41,138 bases of DNA, from NCBI GenBank assembly GCA_030065825.1, contig JASJCY010000050.1:1-41138 (forward strand), read 5' to 3'. The notes under the pieces are model-generated. The model saw only the letters and a list, made by a program, of their open reading frames with translations, was not told where the DNA came from and searched no databases. Position 1 is the first letter of the stretch, and the number at the start of each line of letters is the position of its first letter. Below are positions 27,087-36,133 of this stretch, piece by piece. The translations under genes and the position numbers were made by a program. This DNA is from Nostocaceae cyanobacterium. GTDB lineage: Bacteria > Cyanobacteriota > Cyanobacteriia > Cyanobacteriales > Nostocaceae.

Positions 27087-27258
27087 AACTCTTGGGCGCA
27101 AGCATTGCGCCCCTACTGGTAACTCTTGGGCGCAAGCTTTGTGCCCCTACTGGTAACTCTTGGGCGCAAGCTTTGCGCCCCTACTGGTGACTTATGGGCG
27201 CAAGCATTGCACCCCTACTGCTGACTTATGGGCGCAAGCATTGCGCCCCTACTGGTAA
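27087..27258. repeat. 34-bp tandem palindromic repeat, five copies
   Basis: Five copies, period 34 (starts 27087, 27121, 27155, 27189, 27223), containing TTGGGCGCAAGC, an A/T centre and GCGCCCCTACTGGT. The last two copies have diverged (CTTATGGGCGCAAGC). Related to 10632-10758. The remainder of 27040-27401 is the promoter region of the P-type ATPase. Confidence 0.9.
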
Positions 27259-27401
27259 CTTAACAAAGTGTTAAGGATTAGTGGTTAATAATACGTTCTG
27301 TAATGATTATATTTGCTCCGGAGGAAACTGGACTTAAAATGTTAGTGGAAATCCAAAACTCCCAGGGGAGAATCATTTTCCATTAGCTATTCAATGGAAA
27401 G

Positions 27402-30400
27402 ATGAAACATAACTACCATCATTCTCATCGGGTTCACAACCCTCTAGTTTTAGCTATACATACCGCTGTTATCGGTAGGGCAAGATATAAGGTTGATGGA
27501 CTTTATAAGTCCCAGCCTCTGAAAAAACTCTTAGAGTTTAAACTTAAAACAGAGCAAGGTATCACAAAAGTATGTGCCAATCCCTTAACTGGCAACCTCC
27601 TTGTTATTTTCCACCCTGATTACAGCGTTCATGAAATCGCTTCCCTAATTGAAGGAATCGTATTAGAACATAAAACACAATCACATAAATCTCCAGCCAG
27701 GAAACGTCTATCTGCAAGTAGCAATCATCAAAAATCCCGCCATCCGATTATCCGTGTGCAAAAGTTAACTACTGATATTCGGGAGCAAAAAGTTGAACCC
27801 TGGCATATTCAAGAAGTAGACTCGGTAATTACTCATTTTCAAACATCTAAGGTATCAGGATTATCTAGTGAGTCTGCCCAGACAAATATCAGACAATATG
27901 GACCAAATATGCTCCCGGAAGCCGTGCCTCGTTCACAGTTGAGTATGTTTGTTGACCAGTTCAAATCCTTGCCTGTAGCCCTGTTAAGCGTTGCTGCTGC
28001 CCTTTCTGTGGCTACGGGTGGGGCTGCCGATGCTGTGGTAATTATGGGGGTAGTATTCATCAATGCCCTCATCGGTTATGCTACGGAAAACCAGTCGGAA
28101 AGAATTATTAATTCCCTCAAAAGTCTAGTCAAACCCTCTGCCTTGGCAATTAGGAATGATAAGTTAATTGAACTCAGTGCCCAAGAGGTGGTTCCCGGAG
28201 ATATTCTGGTTCTTAAACCCGGTAACTATGTAGCGGCTGATGCCAGACTGGTGGAAGCAAATCGTCTCAGTATTGATGAATCGGCACTCACGGGTGAAAG
28301 TATGCCTGTAAGTAAAAACCCCCAGGTACTCATCCATGAAAATGTTCCCCTTGGCGATCGCGTGAATATGACTTATATGGGAACTGTAGTCACGGGGGGG
28401 CAGGGACTAGCTGTAGTTGTAGCTACAGGCAAATATACGGAGATGGGCAAGATCCAAACTATGGTTGGTGAAGCCACTATACCGGAAACCCCGATGGAAA
28501 AACAACTAGATCAGGCAGGTAGTCAATTAGTTGTGGTATCCAGCGCGGTTTGTGCCCTGGTATTTGGGGTGGGAATCCTCCGGGGTTATCCTTGGTTGGA
28601 AATGCTCAAATCTTCTATATCCCTAGCGGTAGCGGCAGTTCCTGAAGGATTACCCACAGTTGCTACCACTACCCTGGCATTGGGGATCGCCAACATGCGC
28701 AAGCATAAAGTCCTGATTCGGCGTTTGGATGCAGTGGAAACTCTGGGTTCTGTGCAGACTATCTGCATGGATAAAACTGGCACTATCACGGCAAATAAAA
28801 TGACCGTGGTTTCACTGTATGCCGATAGCCAGGAAATTCAGGTGAAGTCAGGCAATTTATTCACTCAAGGGACATTAATTAACCTTTACGAAAATGAACA
28901 ACTGTTAAAGTTGATTCATGTCTTAGTTCTCTGTAGCGAAAGCCAAGTAGAAGGAGATAATGGTAATTATGTCGTCCGGGGTTCTTCTACGGAAAATGCC
29001 TTAATTTATTTGGCAATTAATGCTGGTATAGATGTCAATGCTGTTAGAGAACAATATCCCCTATTAAAACTACGTCAGCGTTCTCAAGACTGCAATTATA
29101 TGGCATCCTTGCATCCCACCGCAGACGGTCAAAAGCTGATTGCTGTTAAGGGTAGCCCCTTTGAAGTCTTAGCTATGTGCAGCTGGCAAGTTAAAGATGG
29201 TCAGACAGTGGAACTCACCGACGCAGACAGGCAGACTATTGAGACAGAAAACGAACAAATGGCAGGGAATGGACTGCGGGTGTTAGGGGCTGCATACTTG
29301 ATAGATCATCCCACAGATTTGCAAGACCGGGAAGACTTAATTTGGTTGGGTTTCGTGGGCATGGCAGACCCCATTAGAAATGGTGTACAACATTTGATGG
29401 GAGATTTCCATCAAGCGGGAATCGATACGGTGATGATTACTGGAGATCAAAGTCCCACTGCTTATGCCATTGGTAAGGAATTAAACTTGAGCAAGGGAGA
29501 ACAGTTAGAAATCCTGGACTCTACCCATCTCAATGATATCGATCCCCAAGTTATGACAGCCCTGTGCGATCGCGTCCATGTGTTTGCCCGCATCAGTCCG
29601 GCAAATAAATTGCAAATCGTCCAGGCACTACAAAGTAGCGGTAAAATAGTTGCTATGACTGGGGACGGAATCAACGATGCCCCAGCACTAAAAGCTGCTA
29701 ATGTCGGGGTAGCCATGGGACATACAGGAACCGATGTTGCCCGGGAAGTGGCTGATGTCGTCCTGGAAGATGACAATCTGGAAACCATGATTGTTGCTGT
29801 CAGTCGCGGACGCACAATCTATAACAACATTAGAAAATCTGTGCATTTTCTCCTGTCTACCAATACCAGTGAAATTATGGTGATGTTGGTAGCAACGGCA
29901 GCTGGTATGGGACAACCCCTCAATGCTATGCAACTGTTGTGGTTAAATTTGGTTACTGATATCTTCCCCGGACTTGCCCTAGCTTTGGAACCACCAGAAC
30001 CGGATGTGTTAAGTCAGCCTCCCAGAGATCCCAATGACCCAATCATTAATAAATCAGGTTTTAAACGCATTTTCTGGGAAGCTACCACCATCTCAGCCAG
30101 TTCCTTGGGTGCCTATGGATATGCCATTAGCCGCTATGGTATCAGTCCCCAGGCAAGTACTATCGGTTTTATGAGCTTAACTGCGGCACAATTGGTACAT
30201 GCTGCTAGTTGCCGTTCTAAACAACACAGTATTTTTGGTAAGCAGAAATTACCACCGAATCATTATTTAACTGTTGCCCTTGGTGGTTCTTTTGCTCTCC
30301 AGGTTGTTGCTGCGGTTGTTCCCGGTTTGAAAGGACTGTTACAGTTGACACCTATCAATCTCTTGGATGGTGCGGTGATTGGTACTAGTGCTTTCTTGCC

Positions 30401-30476
30401 TTTCTTGGTCAATGAGGGGACTAAGAAGTTAGAACCAAGTAATAATACTGGGACAGCACTCACAATTAATACTTAG
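27402..30476 (+). CDS. Type II (Ca2+-type) P-type ATPase with N-terminal HMA-like domain
   Basis: 1024 residues. The N-terminus is His-rich (MKHNYHHSHRVHN), then an HMA-like ferredoxin fold (about 15-85) that lacks a CxxC metal motif. The cation-ATPase N-domain (about 130-190), actuator motif ESALTGES, transmembrane helix 4 motif VPEGLPT, phosphorylation site DKTGT (Asp457) and hinge TGDGINDAPAL follow, with six C-terminal membrane helices. VPEGLP and the absence of a CPC/SPC motif place it with Ca2+/Mn2+ or H+ pumps rather than Cu/Zn exporters. The HMA-like fusion is unusual for this class. It exports a cation from the cytoplasm; the ion is uncertain. Single gene between repeat clusters. Confidence 0.9.
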   Translation: MKHNYHHSHRVHNPLVLAIHTAVIGRARYKVDGLYKSQPLKKLLEFKLKTEQGITKVCANPLTGNLLVIFHPDYSVHEIASLIEGIVLEHKTQSHKSPARKRLSASSNHQKSRHPIIRVQKLTTDIREQKVEPWHIQEVDSVITHFQTSKVSGLSSESAQTNIRQYGPNMLPEAVPRSQLSMFVDQFKSLPVALLSVAAALSVATGGAADAVVIMGVVFINALIGYATENQSERIINSLKSLVKPSALAIRNDKLIELSAQEVVPGDILVLKPGNYVAADARLVEANRLSIDESALTGESMPVSKNPQVLIHENVPLGDRVNMTYMGTVVTGGQGLAVVVATGKYTEMGKIQTMVGEATIPETPMEKQLDQAGSQLVVVSSAVCALVFGVGILRGYPWLEMLKSSISLAVAAVPEGLPTVATTTLALGIANMRKHKVLIRRLDAVETLGSVQTICMDKTGTITANKMTVVSLYADSQEIQVKSGNLFTQGTLINLYENEQLLKLIHVLVLCSESQVEGDNGNYVVRGSSTENALIYLAINAGIDVNAVREQYPLLKLRQRSQDCNYMASLHPTADGQKLIAVKGSPFEVLAMCSWQVKDGQTVELTDADRQTIETENEQMAGNGLRVLGAAYLIDHPTDLQDREDLIWLGFVGMADPIRNGVQHLMGDFHQAGIDTVMITGDQSPTAYAIGKELNLSKGEQLEILDSTHLNDIDPQVMTALCDRVHVFARISPANKLQIVQALQSSGKIVAMTGDGINDAPALKAANVGVAMGHTGTDVAREVADVVLEDDNLETMIVAVSRGRTIYNNIRKSVHFLLSTNTSEIMVMLVATAAGMGQPLNAMQLLWLNLVTDIFPGLALALEPPEPDVLSQPPRDPNDPIINKSGFKRIFWEATTISASSLGAYGYAISRYGISPQASTIGFMSLTAAQLVHAASCRSKQHSIFGKQKLPPNHYLTVALGGSFALQVVAAVVPGLKGLLQLTPINLLDGAVIGTSAFLPFLVNEGTKKLEPSNNTGTALTINT

Positions 30477-30498
30477 CTAACTATTGTACTCTGGTTAC

Positions 30499-30854
30499 TC
30501 TGGTTACAAGGATATGCCTTGTAACATAGTTGTAGGAGGCTCTGCCTCCCGTACACCTTTGAGGCAGAGCCTCAATTTAGGGGTTTCTAGCCGGAGACTA
30601 GAAACCAGTTATACCCCCTTACCCATACTCTGGTTACAAGAATATGCCTTGTAACATAGTTGTGGTTCCGTACAGCTTTGAGGCAGAGCCTCAATTTAGG
30701 GGTTTCTAGCCGGAGACTAGAAACCAGTTAAAGAGTAAAAAATATTACCCATGCTCTGGTTACAAGGATATGCGTTGTAACATAGTTGTGGTCCCGTACA
30801 GCTTTGAGGCAGAGCCTCAATTTAGGGGTTTCTAGCCGGAGACTAGAAACCAGT
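30499..30854. repeat. Composite REP module, three copies
   Basis: Three copies (about 30499-30610, 30628-30730, 30754-30854) of a module of hairpins: GGTTACAAGG/CCTTGTAAC, GAGGCAGAGCCTC and TTTCTAGCCGGAGACTAGAAA. Copy 1 has an extra GGAGGCTCTGCCTCC hairpin. Fills the P-ATPase/metK gap; no gene is seen. Confidence 0.9.
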
Positions 30855-30912
30855 TACTAGTTAAAGAGTAAAAAACATTACTCATTATTTATTAACGGAA
30901 TAAGTAGAAATA

Positions 30913-32124
30913 ATGAAAAAGGATTTTATGTTTACTTCCGAGTCTGTGACGGAAGGACACCCCGACAAGCTTTGCGATCAGATTAGTGATGCCATTGTAG
31001 ATCAGTTTTTGCGACGAGACCCGTTTTCCAGGGTGATTGCAGAATGTGCGGTATCTACATCGATTGTGTTTCTTTCTGCGAGGTTTGAATCTGATGCGGT
31101 GGTGGATTTTACCAAAATCGCTAGACAGATGATTAAGCAGGTTGGTTATAATGAGCCAGATTTTAGTGCTAAAACTGCTAGTATTGTCACCAGTTTGAAG
31201 GAGTTACCCAAGAGTGAGTATCGTTATCGGGATGAGAAGAAACTATCGGAAGATGAAATAGAAAGGATTCCGGTTAACGATCAGGTGACAGTTTTCGGTT
31301 TTGCTTGCAATCAGACTCCTGCTTTAATGCCTTTACCTATATGGTTAGCACATCAGTTGGCAAAGCGGTTAAGTGCTGCCAGACAGGAGAAGATTCTCCC
31401 ATATTTAGCACCGGATGGGAAAACTCAGGTAGCTATAGAATATCGCGATCGCAGACCCCAAAGAATCCACAGTATTACGGTTTTGGCAAGTCAGAATAAG
31501 CAGTTGGTATCAGAAATGGTGAATGACAAGCGATTGCAGGAGGATATCAGAGAAGCAATTGTAAATTTTGTTTTTGAAGATGAACCAATTAGACCAGATA
31601 ATGATACTAGAATCTTTATTGATTCTGATGATTTTTTTGCTATTGGTGGTCCTGCTGTACATTCTGGACTTACGGGTAGGAAGAATGCTATAGATACTTA
31701 TGGGGAATATTCCCGTCATAGCGGTGCGGCTTTAAGTGGTAAAGACCCCACCAGAATTGATAGAATAGGAGCATATGTTGCCCGTTATGCTGCTAAAAAT
31801 GTGGTAGCTGCGGGTTTGGCAGAAGAATGCGAAGTGCAGCTTTCCTATTCTATCGGACTTTCCAGACCTGTGAGTATCCTGGTAGAAACCTTTGGTACAG
31901 GTAAAATTCCTGATGAAGAAATTACTGCACTCTTAGAAGAGCATTTTGATTTTCGTCTAGCAGGAATTATCCGGCAATTCAATCTCAGATTTTTACCGGA
32001 GATTGTTAAGGGAGGATTTTATCGCAAACTTGCTGTTTATGGTCATGTTGGCAGAATGGATTTAGGAATTCTCCCTTGGGAAGAGACAGATAAAGTCCCG
32101 GTTTTGCAAGGTTTCAAGCTTTAG
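30913..32124 (+). CDS. Divergent S-adenosylmethionine synthetase (MetK-like)
   Basis: 403 residues. It would form SAM from methionine and ATP. The fold motifs are clear: TSESVTEGHPDKLCDQISD (GHPDK 15-19), HSGLTGRKNAIDTYGEYSRH, GAALSGKDPTRIDR and RYAAKNVVAAGL. Two hallmark loops differ from the usual bacterial form. GAGDQGLMFGYA is VNDQVTVFGFA here, and GGPxGDAGLTGRK is GGPAVHSGLTGRK. Catalytic His, Lys and Asp positions appear kept. The sequence is too divergent to be the housekeeping MetK of a cyanobacterium, so it is probably a paralogue with a special role. It overlaps the convergent START-like gene by 11 bp. Confidence 0.88.
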   Translation: MKKDFMFTSESVTEGHPDKLCDQISDAIVDQFLRRDPFSRVIAECAVSTSIVFLSARFESDAVVDFTKIARQMIKQVGYNEPDFSAKTASIVTSLKELPKSEYRYRDEKKLSEDEIERIPVNDQVTVFGFACNQTPALMPLPIWLAHQLAKRLSAARQEKILPYLAPDGKTQVAIEYRDRRPQRIHSITVLASQNKQLVSEMVNDKRLQEDIREAIVNFVFEDEPIRPDNDTRIFIDSDDFFAIGGPAVHSGLTGRKNAIDTYGEYSRHSGAALSGKDPTRIDRIGAYVARYAAKNVVAAGLAEECEVQLSYSIGLSRPVSILVETFGTGKIPDEEITALLEEHFDFRLAGIIRQFNLRFLPEIVKGGFYRKLAVYGHVGRMDLGILPWEETDKVPVLQGFKL

Positions 32125-32644
32125 CTTGGTGTTGGAGATAATTGTTTACTCCTTCACTCATTTGCAGGAGATTGGGTTGGATTTTGCTTCCGAGGAAATC
32201 TTCGACTACCTTGGCAATTTGACCGGCAATAAACTGTGGTACTCCTTTGATTTCTTTGGGGTCAATGGAGAGTTTACCACGGCTTTCTATTACCGTTGCA
32301 CCGTTATCTTCTAAGAAGCGATTCACCCCAGCACAGTGGACAGCTTCTGTAAATGCATGGGTTTCGATATGCCATTCTAAAATACATTCAGTATCTTTCC
32401 ATGTGTTGTATTCTGTCCAAGAAAGCATATCATCGCTAAGTATAGCCCTAGCTGCCATGGGAATTTCACCACCACCATGCCATTGGTTGACACAGTAAAT
32501 CTGTCCATTTTCTTGCCGACGTGACATCACCTGGATGCCGCGCACATTGGGCATATAAGGAACTAATTCTACTAGTTTATCACGGTAGGTGCTATAAACC
32601 AAGGAACGGGGGAAAGGAATGCGGCTATTAGTTGAGATGTTCAT
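32114..32644 (-). CDS. START/SRPBCC-like ligand-binding protein
   Basis: 176 residues, soluble. The beginning (RIPFPRSLVYSTYRDKLVEL followed by VPYMPNVRGI), the strand pattern and a long C-terminal helix fit the SRPBCC (START-like, Bet v 1) hydrophobic ligand-binding fold. Ligand unknown. ATG at 32644. Its stop lies inside the 3' end of the divergent metK, on the opposite strand. A GGTAATG heptamer array begins directly upstream. Assignment is by general pattern. Confidence 0.65.
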   Translation of the reverse strand: MNISTNSRIPFPRSLVYSTYRDKLVELVPYMPNVRGIQVMSRRQENGQIYCVNQWHGGGEIPMAARAILSDDMLSWTEYNTWKDTECILEWHIETHAFTEAVHCAGVNRFLEDNGATVIESRGKLSIDPKEIKGVPQFIAGQIAKVVEDFLGSKIQPNLLQMSEGVNNYLQHQAKA

Positions 32645-32654
32645 TATGAAATGA

Positions 32655-32692
32655 TAATTGGTAATGGGTAATTGGTAATGGGTAATGGGTAA
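32655..32692. repeat. Heptanucleotide array GGTAATG/GGTAATT
   Basis: Period-7 repeat, five units, like the array at 10558. The rest of 32693-33207 is AT-rich, without recognisable genes. It contains a 10-bp inverted pair AGAGAATGTC (33014-33023) and GACATTCTCT (33141-33150) that may bound a small element. Confidence 0.85.
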
Positions 32693-33207
32693 TGGATATT
32701 TCCATCAAAAAGGGACTAAATATTTTTCGGTAATTACTTACATTTTTTCATAAATTAGGATTATCTTTGACATTGTAATCTAATTATTTACTGTGAATCG
32801 AAATTCAGATAACTCTCTACTCTTTCTCTACTCTTGTAGAATATAGAAACTTATCTCAAAAAACTTATATTCAGTATAAATCTTGAAAACAGTTATATAT
32901 TCACAATTTATAATATCTGTAATTCTACTGGGGTCATTGAGCTTTTTGTGTAAATACACTATACAAAGTGATATATCATTTACCGCATCTACCGTGGTAA
33001 GTCGATAAATCTAAGAGAATGTCAACAGAACTAAAGAATGATTGTAAATTCCTAGCAGGAATAGCATAAACGTTGTTGTTTTAACTCGTTTAATGCTGAC
33101 TAATCTTACGTAATTCCAATTATTTATCTCAAATTTTTTAGACATTCTCTGAAAGCAATTTGCAACTGAGTGCAATAAATCATAGTTTGTTTTAAGCTTA
33201 CCACAAG

Positions 33208-34095
33208 ATGACAGAATAAATTATCAAAGAAGATTTACTTATCAATGCATTTAATCAATATCTTCCTCAAAAACCAATTTTAAGTAGTCAAGGTTCTGGT
33301 TTGAATAATATCTTGATTACCCGTTATGACCATCCAGCCCATGATATAGAATCACATAGTATTCCCTACAATATTTTAGAAATTATTGAATATGGTGGAA
33401 TTGCTTCACCTCATGGGAGACGCATAGCTGATAATAAATATTCTGACTTATTACGTGGTGGTGAAATTATTTTTTATCCCAAACATTGCGACCATGAGGT
33501 ATGGTGGGAGAAAAAGGTAAAATTCACTCTATTAACATTTAAACCACAACTTTTTGAACAAGAATTTGGTTTTAGTAGTTCTGGCAATCTTCATCCTTTG
33601 TTTCAGGAACACAAACAGGATATTTATGATTTGTTTAACTTGATGATTAGAGGATTAGAAAATAATTTTCTAGATAATAACTATATCGATTGTCTAGCTT
33701 TAGCTATGGCAAATTATCTTACCTCTTTAATGGGTTTAAAAAATCAAGCATTTCCAAAACATATACCATCAAAACAAGAACTGAGAGAAGTCCTAGACTT
33801 TATTGAATCAAAAATTGAATACGGAGAACATCCTGCAATACCAGAATTAACAAAATTGGTAGGACTGGAAAGCCAATCATACTTTATCAAACTTTTTCAA
33901 AAGGAAATGGGAATCACACCCAGCAAATATATTAAGAAAAGAGCAATAGAACGGGCAAAATATTTACTAAAGAATACAGATATGAAAATTATAGATATAT
34001 CAGCTAAATGTGGATTTTCTTTAACTCAGTTTAATCATACCTTTAAAAAGATGACAGGAGTAACACCTAAGGAATATCGAGCAGAGTTTCGCTGA
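33208..34095 (+). CDS. AraC/XylS-type regulator, frame interrupted by TAA at codon 4
   Basis: The uninterrupted frame from TTG 33301 encodes 264 residues. An N-terminal cupin-like sensor (about 1-120; GGEIIFYPKHCDHEVWW) is followed by two helix-turn-helix motifs (about 175-264: IPELTKLVGLESQSYFIKLF and IDISAKCGFSLTQFNHTFKK, ending with TGVTPKEYR). It should bind direct-repeat DNA sites and activate transcription on an unknown signal. Upstream, the same frame is open from 33220 and reads convincingly as protein (IIKEDLLINAFNQYLPQKPI). An in-frame ATG lies at 33208, but codon 4 is TAA (33217-33219). Either translation now begins at TTG 33301 (AAGG 7 nt upstream), or the gene is damaged. AT-rich like its downstream neighbours. 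Confidence 0.85.
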
Positions 34096-34097
34096 AA

Positions 34098-34163
34098 GAG
34101 CAAAAATCCGTCAGTCTGAGAGCAAAAAACCGCTAGTTTGTTTTTGATGTGGTTGTTATTCTT
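34098..34163. promoter_or_regulatory. 66-bp putative AraC operator, copy 1
   Basis: Two direct half-sites 22 bp apart (AGCAAAAATCCG at 34099 and AGCAAAAAACCG at 34121), followed by CTAGTTTG, a T-run and GGTTGTTATTCTT. The whole block recurs with the same spacing at 37755-37820. Direct half-sites at two helical turns are typical of AraC-family binding, and the block starts three bases after the AraC stop codon. Confidence 0.6.
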
Positions 34164-34326
34164 ACTGGTATGGTTCGGGTATGTTTTCAAATAGCATTTA
34201 ACTTGTTGATTTTGAGTGAGGAAGACATACTCAGTCCATAATCAATACTTTTATATTAGATGATGAAGATTAGATGTAGTTGAGCTTATTATCTTCTTTT
34301 TTTTTTAATAACTTTTTTAAAAAATC

Positions 34327-34817
34327 ATGATTAATAAAAAAATGTTGGTTAATTATCAAAAAAGTATATTTTTGATTGTTATACTGATTCTACTTCCTGG
34401 TTGCGGATTTGTCAGCGAAGAAGAACATACAAAATTAAAATCTCAACTTAATTCTCTCAAAGAAACTATCAAGGAAAAACAAAATACTATCGAATAATTG
34501 AATAAAAAGTTAGTTGAATCTGAAAAAAAATTAAATATAAAGAAGAAGAAGTTGAAGCATTAAAAAATGTAATCGATGACAAAAATCAGCAGTTTCTCAC
34601 TACTGGTACTTGTCTAAAGGGTGTCATTGAAGCGATGAGTCATTTTGCAAATGACAACGAAGCTGCAGGAATGGTATCTTTACTTACAGTTGTTTCTGAT
34701 TGTCGCCAAGCTGCTGAAATTATAGAGCAAATAGAGAAGAGCAAAAATGAAAGTTTTAATTCTTCATTTAATCATCAAAAAAGTTCAAAAATTGCTTTTA
34801 CTAACAATAACAAATAA
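34327..34817 (+). pseudogene. Decayed coiled-coil lipoprotein gene
   Basis: The 5' frame starts at ATG 34327 and encodes a lipoprotein signal peptide ending in lipobox LLPGC, then a helix (EEEHTKLKSQLNSLKETIKE). It stops at TAA 34495-34497. The frame continues in the same register (LNKKLVESEKKLN) to an A8 tract at 34523-34530, after which coding resumes in another frame (KEEEVEALKNVIDD ... CLKGVIEAMSHFANDNEAAG) to the stop at 34815-34817. Reading CAA for TAA and adding one A to the tract would restore one protein of about 163 residues. The 60-codon frame at 34635 is only the 3' part of this gene. Function unknown; the intact protein would sit on a membrane facing the periplasm. Confidence 0.8.
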
Positions 34818-34824
34818 ATAGTTA

Positions 34825-34953
34825 TAGGACTTACACAACTGGCAGATTTATAAGCGTAGAATGTGTGACAACCGTGATAAATACTGTACCCTAAAGATTG
34901 AGTTTGTATTGTCACGCACCTACTGCCAATTGTGACAATATCCTAAGTCCTGT
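34825..34953. mobile_element. MITE-like element with TAGGACTTA ends
   Basis: The left end TAGGACTTACACAACTGGCAG corresponds to an inverted right end (CTGCCAATTGTGACA..TAAGTCCTG) with a 9-bp insertion. TAGGACTTA-type ends are common in cyanobacterial miniature elements. No coding capacity. Confidence 0.55.
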
Positions 34954-35198
34954 AATTAATTGAAAAATTTTACTAGGCGTAATATTTAATATTTTTGGAG
35001 GATAATTTTTATGATGGAGATGTGTAGATATAATGACTAATTTTCATCTCTTATTTATGTCAATATACTAGATAATTATGCCAACTATAATTTGCAAAAT
35101 ATATTAGGAAAGATGTAGCAAATAATCAATTTATATCTAGGTTTGAATTATCTGTTATATTCATTTTTTTTGATAACATAACCTTTTCCAGATAGTCT

Positions 35199-35285
35199 CA
35201 TATCTTGCACCATTCTCATAAAGACCAAAAAACCGGGTTTATAAACGAAAAATCAAGGTTTTTACCCCAGGTGCAATATCTGTGT
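35199..35285. mobile_element. MITE-like element (TTGCACC/GGTGCAA family), short copy
   Basis: Shares CATATCTTGCACCATTCTCA, then AAACCGGGTTTATAAACGAA, with the 16816 copy, but has lost part of the right arm. It ends at CCAGGTGCAATATCTGTG. It lies about 70 bp upstream of the vWA-like gene. Confidence 0.65.
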
Positions 35286-35352
35286 AGTGTGAGAAGTAAC
35301 TTAAAATATACTTGTAGTTAGTTTGATTAGTTTAAATAATTTTCTTTAAAAA

Positions 35353-36093
35353 ATGAAAAACAAGCTAGATTTAGTTAACAAAGATGCTAATAATCCGAAA
35401 AAATCTACATTTTTGGGAATTGTAATAGCAGCATTATCCATCAGTGCAGTCTTAGGAATTTCTTTGATTTTGGACTCCAATACTCAGCGTATTATTAATG
35501 TAGTTGCAATTGATATTTCAGATTCTGCTCAGAATTACAAATTGACAAATTCAAAACTTACTTATCCTTCCTTTGTTTCAGAAATTTGTAAACAGAATCT
35601 AGAAGAATTAGTTCCTGGGGATGTTTATATACCGATTGTATTTGCAAGAGAATCTCATGCTGATAAATTTGTTCTCAACAACCAAATCCAGAGTAGATTA
35701 CAAAATCAATGTAAAGAGATTATGAGTTTAGCAAATGGTATTAGTGGAAAAGGAGGTACAGATGTCAATAATCTTTCTAAAACAATTCTTAGGGAAGTAA
35801 AATCATTAAACAACAATAATATTAAACATTCCATTTCCATAAAGATTTTCATCCACACTGTTGATTTTGGAACAGGACAAAAAAATTTCAGCTTATCTGA
35901 ATTTAAAAGTGATGTTCAACAATTAGAAAATGCCTTTATTATCATAGTGACCAATGATTCTAGACTCCAGAATAAATTTAAGAATGCTCTTTCAGGTTTC
36001 AAGAATGTTGAATATTGTTCTTTAGATAACTACAAAATCTGTTCTACTTCTTCATTAAATAAGAAAGCAAGAAAAAGTCAAAAAGCCAAATAA
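35353..36093 (+). CDS. Membrane-anchored vWA-like protein
   Basis: 246 residues. One N-terminal membrane segment (about 19-40, TFLGIVIAALSISAVLGISL), then a von Willebrand A-like domain. VVAIDISDS (50-58) supplies the DxSxS metal site, and GKGGTDVNN (about 134-142) fits the MIDAS Thr/Asp loop. The strand IFIHTVDFGTG and a C-terminal basic tail follow. The domain should face the periplasm and bind a metal-dependent partner. It heads an apparent operon with two small membrane proteins and a coiled-coil protein (gaps 40, 51 and 87 bp). AT-rich, with no recognised close family. The vWA call rests on motif order only. Confidence 0.68.
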   Translation: MKNKLDLVNKDANNPKKSTFLGIVIAALSISAVLGISLILDSNTQRIINVVAIDISDSAQNYKLTNSKLTYPSFVSEICKQNLEELVPGDVYIPIVFARESHADKFVLNNQIQSRLQNQCKEIMSLANGISGKGGTDVNNLSKTILREVKSLNNNNIKHSISIKIFIHTVDFGTGQKNFSLSEFKSDVQQLENAFIIIVTNDSRLQNKFKNALSGFKNVEYCSLDNYKICSTSSLNKKARKSQKAK

Positions 36094-36133
36094 ATAATCA
36101 TTTAATCCTCAAATTTGCAATTCAAGTATAGAT

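Noticed and set aside
2463-34497. Reassigned genetic code (TAA read as Gln)
   Set aside because: Many intact genes here end at TAA in the expected place, for example the ferredoxin and flotillin region genes, so ordinary nonsense mutation or error is far more likely.
35285-35352. Third copy of the AraC operator block before the vWA-like gene
   Set aside because: Only a short GTTAGTTTGA/TTAGTTT similarity; the AGCAAAAA half-sites are missing.
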